This document shows positions 13,730 to 15,634 of a stretch of 15,634 nucleotides of DNA, one piece after another. The notes below the pieces were generated by a model. The model ran no database searches, had not been told where the DNA came from, and worked only from the letters and a program-made list of their open reading frames with translations. This DNA comes from a bacterium UBA2214 (GTDB lineage: Bacteria > Zhuqueibacterota > Zhuqueibacteria > Residuimicrobiales > Residuimicrobiaceae), in contig DCUM01000083.1 of the NCBI GenBank assembly GCA_002327255.1, positions 1-15,634 of the forward strand. The letters are read 5' to 3'. A program made the translations under genes and the position numbers. Numbering within the stretch: position 1 is the stretch's first letter; the number at the start of each line of letters is the position of its first letter.

Positions 13730-13761
13730 GCTTAAAATCAGTCTCATCATGGAGGATCACC

Positions 13762-14547
13762 ATGCGTATTCTGATACATAAAAATTATGAAGATGTGAGT
13801 CATTGGAGCGCCGAATATCTCGCGCACAAGATCAACGCCCATCATGCGGCCTCGGACAAGCCCTTCGTCCTCGGCCTGCCCACCGGCTCATCCCCCATCG
13901 GCACCTATCAACGCCTCGTCGAGCTCTACCGGGAAGGCAAGGTCTCATTTAAAAATGTCGTGACCTTTAACATGGATGAATATGTGGGCATTCCGGAAGA
14001 CCATGCGGAGAGTTATCACTACTTCATGCATTACCATCTCTTCAACCATGTGGACATCCCCAAAGAGAACATCCACATCCTCAATGGCAACGCCGCCGAC
14101 CTTGAAGCGGAGTGCCGTGAATATGAAAACGCCATCAAATCCTATGGCGGAATCGAGTTTTTTCTCGGCGGTATCGGCCCGGACGGTCATATCGCCTTCA
14201 ACGAGCCCGGCTCCTCCCTCTCTTCTCTGACGCGGGTGAAAACCCTGACGTACGATACGATCGTGGCCAACTCGCGATTCTTTGACAACGATCTCGACAA
14301 GGTCCCGAAAATGGCCCTCACCGTGGGCGTGGCGACGGTCATGGCCGCACGCGAAGTACTCATCATCATTCCCGGGTACAGCAAAGCCCGGGCGCTGCGT
14401 CAGGTGGTCGAGGAAGGCATCAATCACATGTGGACCGTCTCGATGTTTCAACTCCACCCCAAATGCATCATCGTCTGCGACGACGCCGCTACCATGGAAC
14501 TGCGGGTGGCGACGGTGAAATATTTCAAAGACATCGAAAAATTATAA
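13762..14547 (+). CDS. nagB: Glucosamine-6-phosphate deaminase
   Basis: NagB converts glucosamine 6-phosphate to fructose 6-phosphate and ammonia, feeding amino sugars into glycolysis. The 261 residues align with E. coli NagB almost without gaps. Active-site residues D72 in FNMDEY, D141 and H143 in GPDGHIAFNEP, and E148 are all present, as is the phosphate loop LPTGSSP (39-45). Positions that form the GlcNAc-6-phosphate allosteric site in E. coli, S151, R158, K160 and Y254, are also kept, so allosteric activation is plausible. GGAGG lies 7 bases before the ATG. No nagA or transporter gene is beside it; it appears to be a single gene ending before a bidirectional terminator. Confidence 0.96.
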   Translation: MRILIHKNYEDVSHWSAEYLAHKINAHHAASDKPFVLGLPTGSSPIGTYQRLVELYREGKVSFKNVVTFNMDEYVGIPEDHAESYHYFMHYHLFNHVDIPKENIHILNGNAADLEAECREYENAIKSYGGIEFFLGGIGPDGHIAFNEPGSSLSSLTRVKTLTYDTIVANSRFFDNDLDKVPKMALTVGVATVMAAREVLIIIPGYSKARALRQVVEEGINHMWTVSMFQLHPKCIIVCDDAATMELRVATVKYFKDIEKL

Positions 14548-14728
14548 CCAGCCTGAATGGTTCACCACCGCGAACGCCGCGGGGCGCAGCGTAAACAATA
14601 ACCCGGCAATGGCTTTATTTGACAGCCCTGAGTCAAGACCGCTTGAATGCGACCGAGAATCATTCGATAATGCCAATGGATACAACCCGGCGGTTTATCA
14701 ACCGATCAGGCCAGGATCCGCAGCAGTA

Positions 14729-14764
14729 AAAAACGGGGCCGGTAGACACACCGCTCCCGTTTTT
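14729..14764. terminator. Bidirectional terminator between nagB and tag
   Basis: AAAAACGGG (14729-14737) pairs with CCCGTTTTT (14756-14764). The helix extends inward by one G-U, one mismatch and four more pairs to a 6-base loop (14744-14749). A and T runs on the two sides allow use from either direction. It lies 18 bases after the tag stop and about 180 bases after the nagB stop. Confidence 0.85.
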
Positions 14765-14782
14765 CTTCACACCTTCTCCCCC

Positions 14783-15382
14783 TCAGCGCATGGCACGGAT
14801 CTCCGCATGACGGAAACAGTGCAGCAGATGATCGTTGACCATACCGGCGGCCTGCATGAAGGCGTAGCAGATCGTGGTACCCACAAAGGAGAAACCGCGC
14901 CTTTTGAGATCCTGACTCATGACATCCGATTCGGGAGTGCTGACAGGGATCTCTTGCGGCTTTTTCCACTGGTTGACGATCACTTTGCCGCCGGTGAACT
15001 GCCAGATATAGCGGTCGAAAGAACCGAACTCCTCTTGAACCCGCAGATAAGCCCGGGCATTTTTCACAAATGAGTTGACCTTGAGCCGGTTGCGGATGAT
15101 GCCGGGATTCTGTAACAGCTCTGCGATTTTATGCCCGTCATAGCTAGCGATCTTTTGGGCGTCGAAGCCATCCAGCGCACTGCGAAAATTCTCCCGCTTA
15201 TTCAGAACCAGACTCCAGTTCAATCCCGCCTGCGCCGCATCGAGGATGAGAAACTCGAATAATTTGCGATCCTCATGCAGGGGAACGCCCCACTCGGTGT
15301 CGTGATAGGCGATCATCAACGCATCCGTGCCCGGCCACGCGCAAGTTGTCAGGGGCTCCGGGGTCGTTTTCGTTTGATCCAT
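14783..15382 (-). CDS. tag: DNA-3-methyladenine glycosylase I
   Basis: Tag removes 3-methyladenine from alkylated DNA as the first step of base-excision repair. The 199-residue protein aligns with E. coli Tag at a constant offset of 10 residues. The zinc ligands C14, H27, H185 and C189 correspond to C4, H17, H175 and C179. The aromatic positions W16, Y26 and W31 and the segments RENFR and RRGFSFVGTTICYAFMQAAG are also present. One difference stands out: the position of E. coli Glu38, which contacts the damaged base, is D48 here. The start follows the S46 peptidase stop by 12 bases, so the two may be co-transcribed. Confidence 0.95.
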   Translation of the reverse strand: MDQTKTTPEPLTTCAWPGTDALMIAYHDTEWGVPLHEDRKLFEFLILDAAQAGLNWSLVLNKRENFRSALDGFDAQKIASYDGHKIAELLQNPGIIRNRLKVNSFVKNARAYLRVQEEFGSFDRYIWQFTGGKVIVNQWKKPQEIPVSTPESDVMSQDLKRRGFSFVGTTICYAFMQAAGMVNDHLLHCFRHAEIRAMR

Positions 15383-15394
15383 CGGCCGGTCTCG

Positions 15395-15634
15395 CTAATT
15401 TACACCCATTTCAGTCAGAATATCAGCAGCGCCGGATACTTTATCCAGCACCCAGAGGATGAAACGGACATCCACGCCGATGGAGCGGCTGTAATCCGCG
15501 CTCCAGGCGTAATCATTGATGGTGGCCTCGAACGCCCGGTCAAAATTCAGTCCGATCAATTCACCGCGCGCATTGAGAACGGGACTGCCCGAATTACCGC
15601 CGGTTGTGTCCATGTCGTAAAGTATGTCCACAGG
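15395..15634 (-). CDS. S46 family dipeptidyl-peptidase, C-terminal fragment (cut by window edge)
   Basis: Only the last 79 codons are inside the window; the frame is open to the right edge, so this is a partial gene, not a broken one. S46 enzymes (DPP7, DPP11) are periplasmic serine peptidases that cut dipeptides from peptide N-termini. The catalytic-serine motif TGGNSGSPVLN is present, followed by GELIGLNFDRAFEA and the C-terminal family pattern SRSIGVDVRFILWVLDK. Eighteen residues after the catalytic Ser stands an Arg, where DPP7-type enzymes have Gly and DPP11-type enzymes have Arg. This suggests a preference for Asp or Glu. The catalytic His and Asp lie outside the window. Confidence 0.92.
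   Translation of the reverse strand, partial: PVDILYDMDTTGGNSGSPVLNARGELIGLNFDRAFEATINDYAWSADYSRSIGVDVRFILWVLDKVSGAADILTEMGVN

Overview
The window is a dense stretch of bacterial chromosome, mostly housekeeping genes, with 15 protein-coding genes (one cut by the right edge) and two tRNA genes. Only two genes lie on the + strand: an EFR1-type flavodoxin/ferredoxin near the left end and nagB near the right. Coding DNA is moderately GC-rich; the first ~450 bases and several promoters are clearly AT-richer. The organism looks Gram-negative: a six-domain ribosomal protein S1, a lipobox-bearing thioredoxin-fold lipoprotein and an S46 (DPP7/DPP11-type) peptidase. S46 peptidases are common in Bacteroidota and other FCB-group bacteria, while the scpA-scpB-rluB-cmk-ispH-rpsA order resembles one known from Clostridia and some other phyla. 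I infer a member of the FCB group or a nearby candidate phylum (KSB1/Calditrichota-like), but no marker here fixes the phylum.

Layout. Positions 1-526: no convincing gene, then a promoter with a 9-bp inverted repeat laid over its -35 and -10 boxes, driving the EFR1-type membrane-associated iron-sulfur protein (527-1600). A bidirectional terminator (1653-1686) separates this gene from the convergent minus-strand block. That block, in transcription order, is HNH endonuclease-like gene, scpA, scpB, rluB, cmk, ispH, rpsA (8272 down to 1704). scpA through ispH overlap or abut within a few bases, so they are almost certainly one operon covering chromosome segregation, rRNA modification, CMP phosphorylation, isoprenoid synthesis and translation. 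A good promoter sits before the HNH gene. A second minus-strand group is glycosyltransferase fusion, accA, Trm112-like protein (11798 down to 8428): a surface-polysaccharide-type enzyme with a fatty-acid synthesis subunit.

Positions 11799-12180 hold a terminator and an unexplained GC-rich spacer. Then come tRNA-Glu(UUC) and tRNA-His(GUG), co-transcribed on the minus strand from a clear promoter. Next is a TlpA-like lipoprotein gene (minus), divergent from nagB (plus). nagB converges on tag (3-methyladenine DNA glycosylase I), with a second bidirectional terminator between them. Directly upstream of tag is the 3' end of an S46 peptidase gene cut by the window edge.

I did not find a clear new multi-gene system. 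The observations most worth a second look are: (a) the 694-residue fusion of a GT2 glycosyltransferase to a complete WbaP-like membrane phosphoglycosyltransferase whose catalytic Asp-Glu pair appears replaced by Arg-Leu; (b) the repressor-like dyad exactly over the EFR1 promoter; (c) a Trm112-type protein with an inserted Cys-rich knuckle; (d) an S1 protein with a long acidic N-terminal extension and a 4 x 12-residue tandem repeat in its tail; and (e) an S46 peptidase with Arg at the DPP11-type specificity position.
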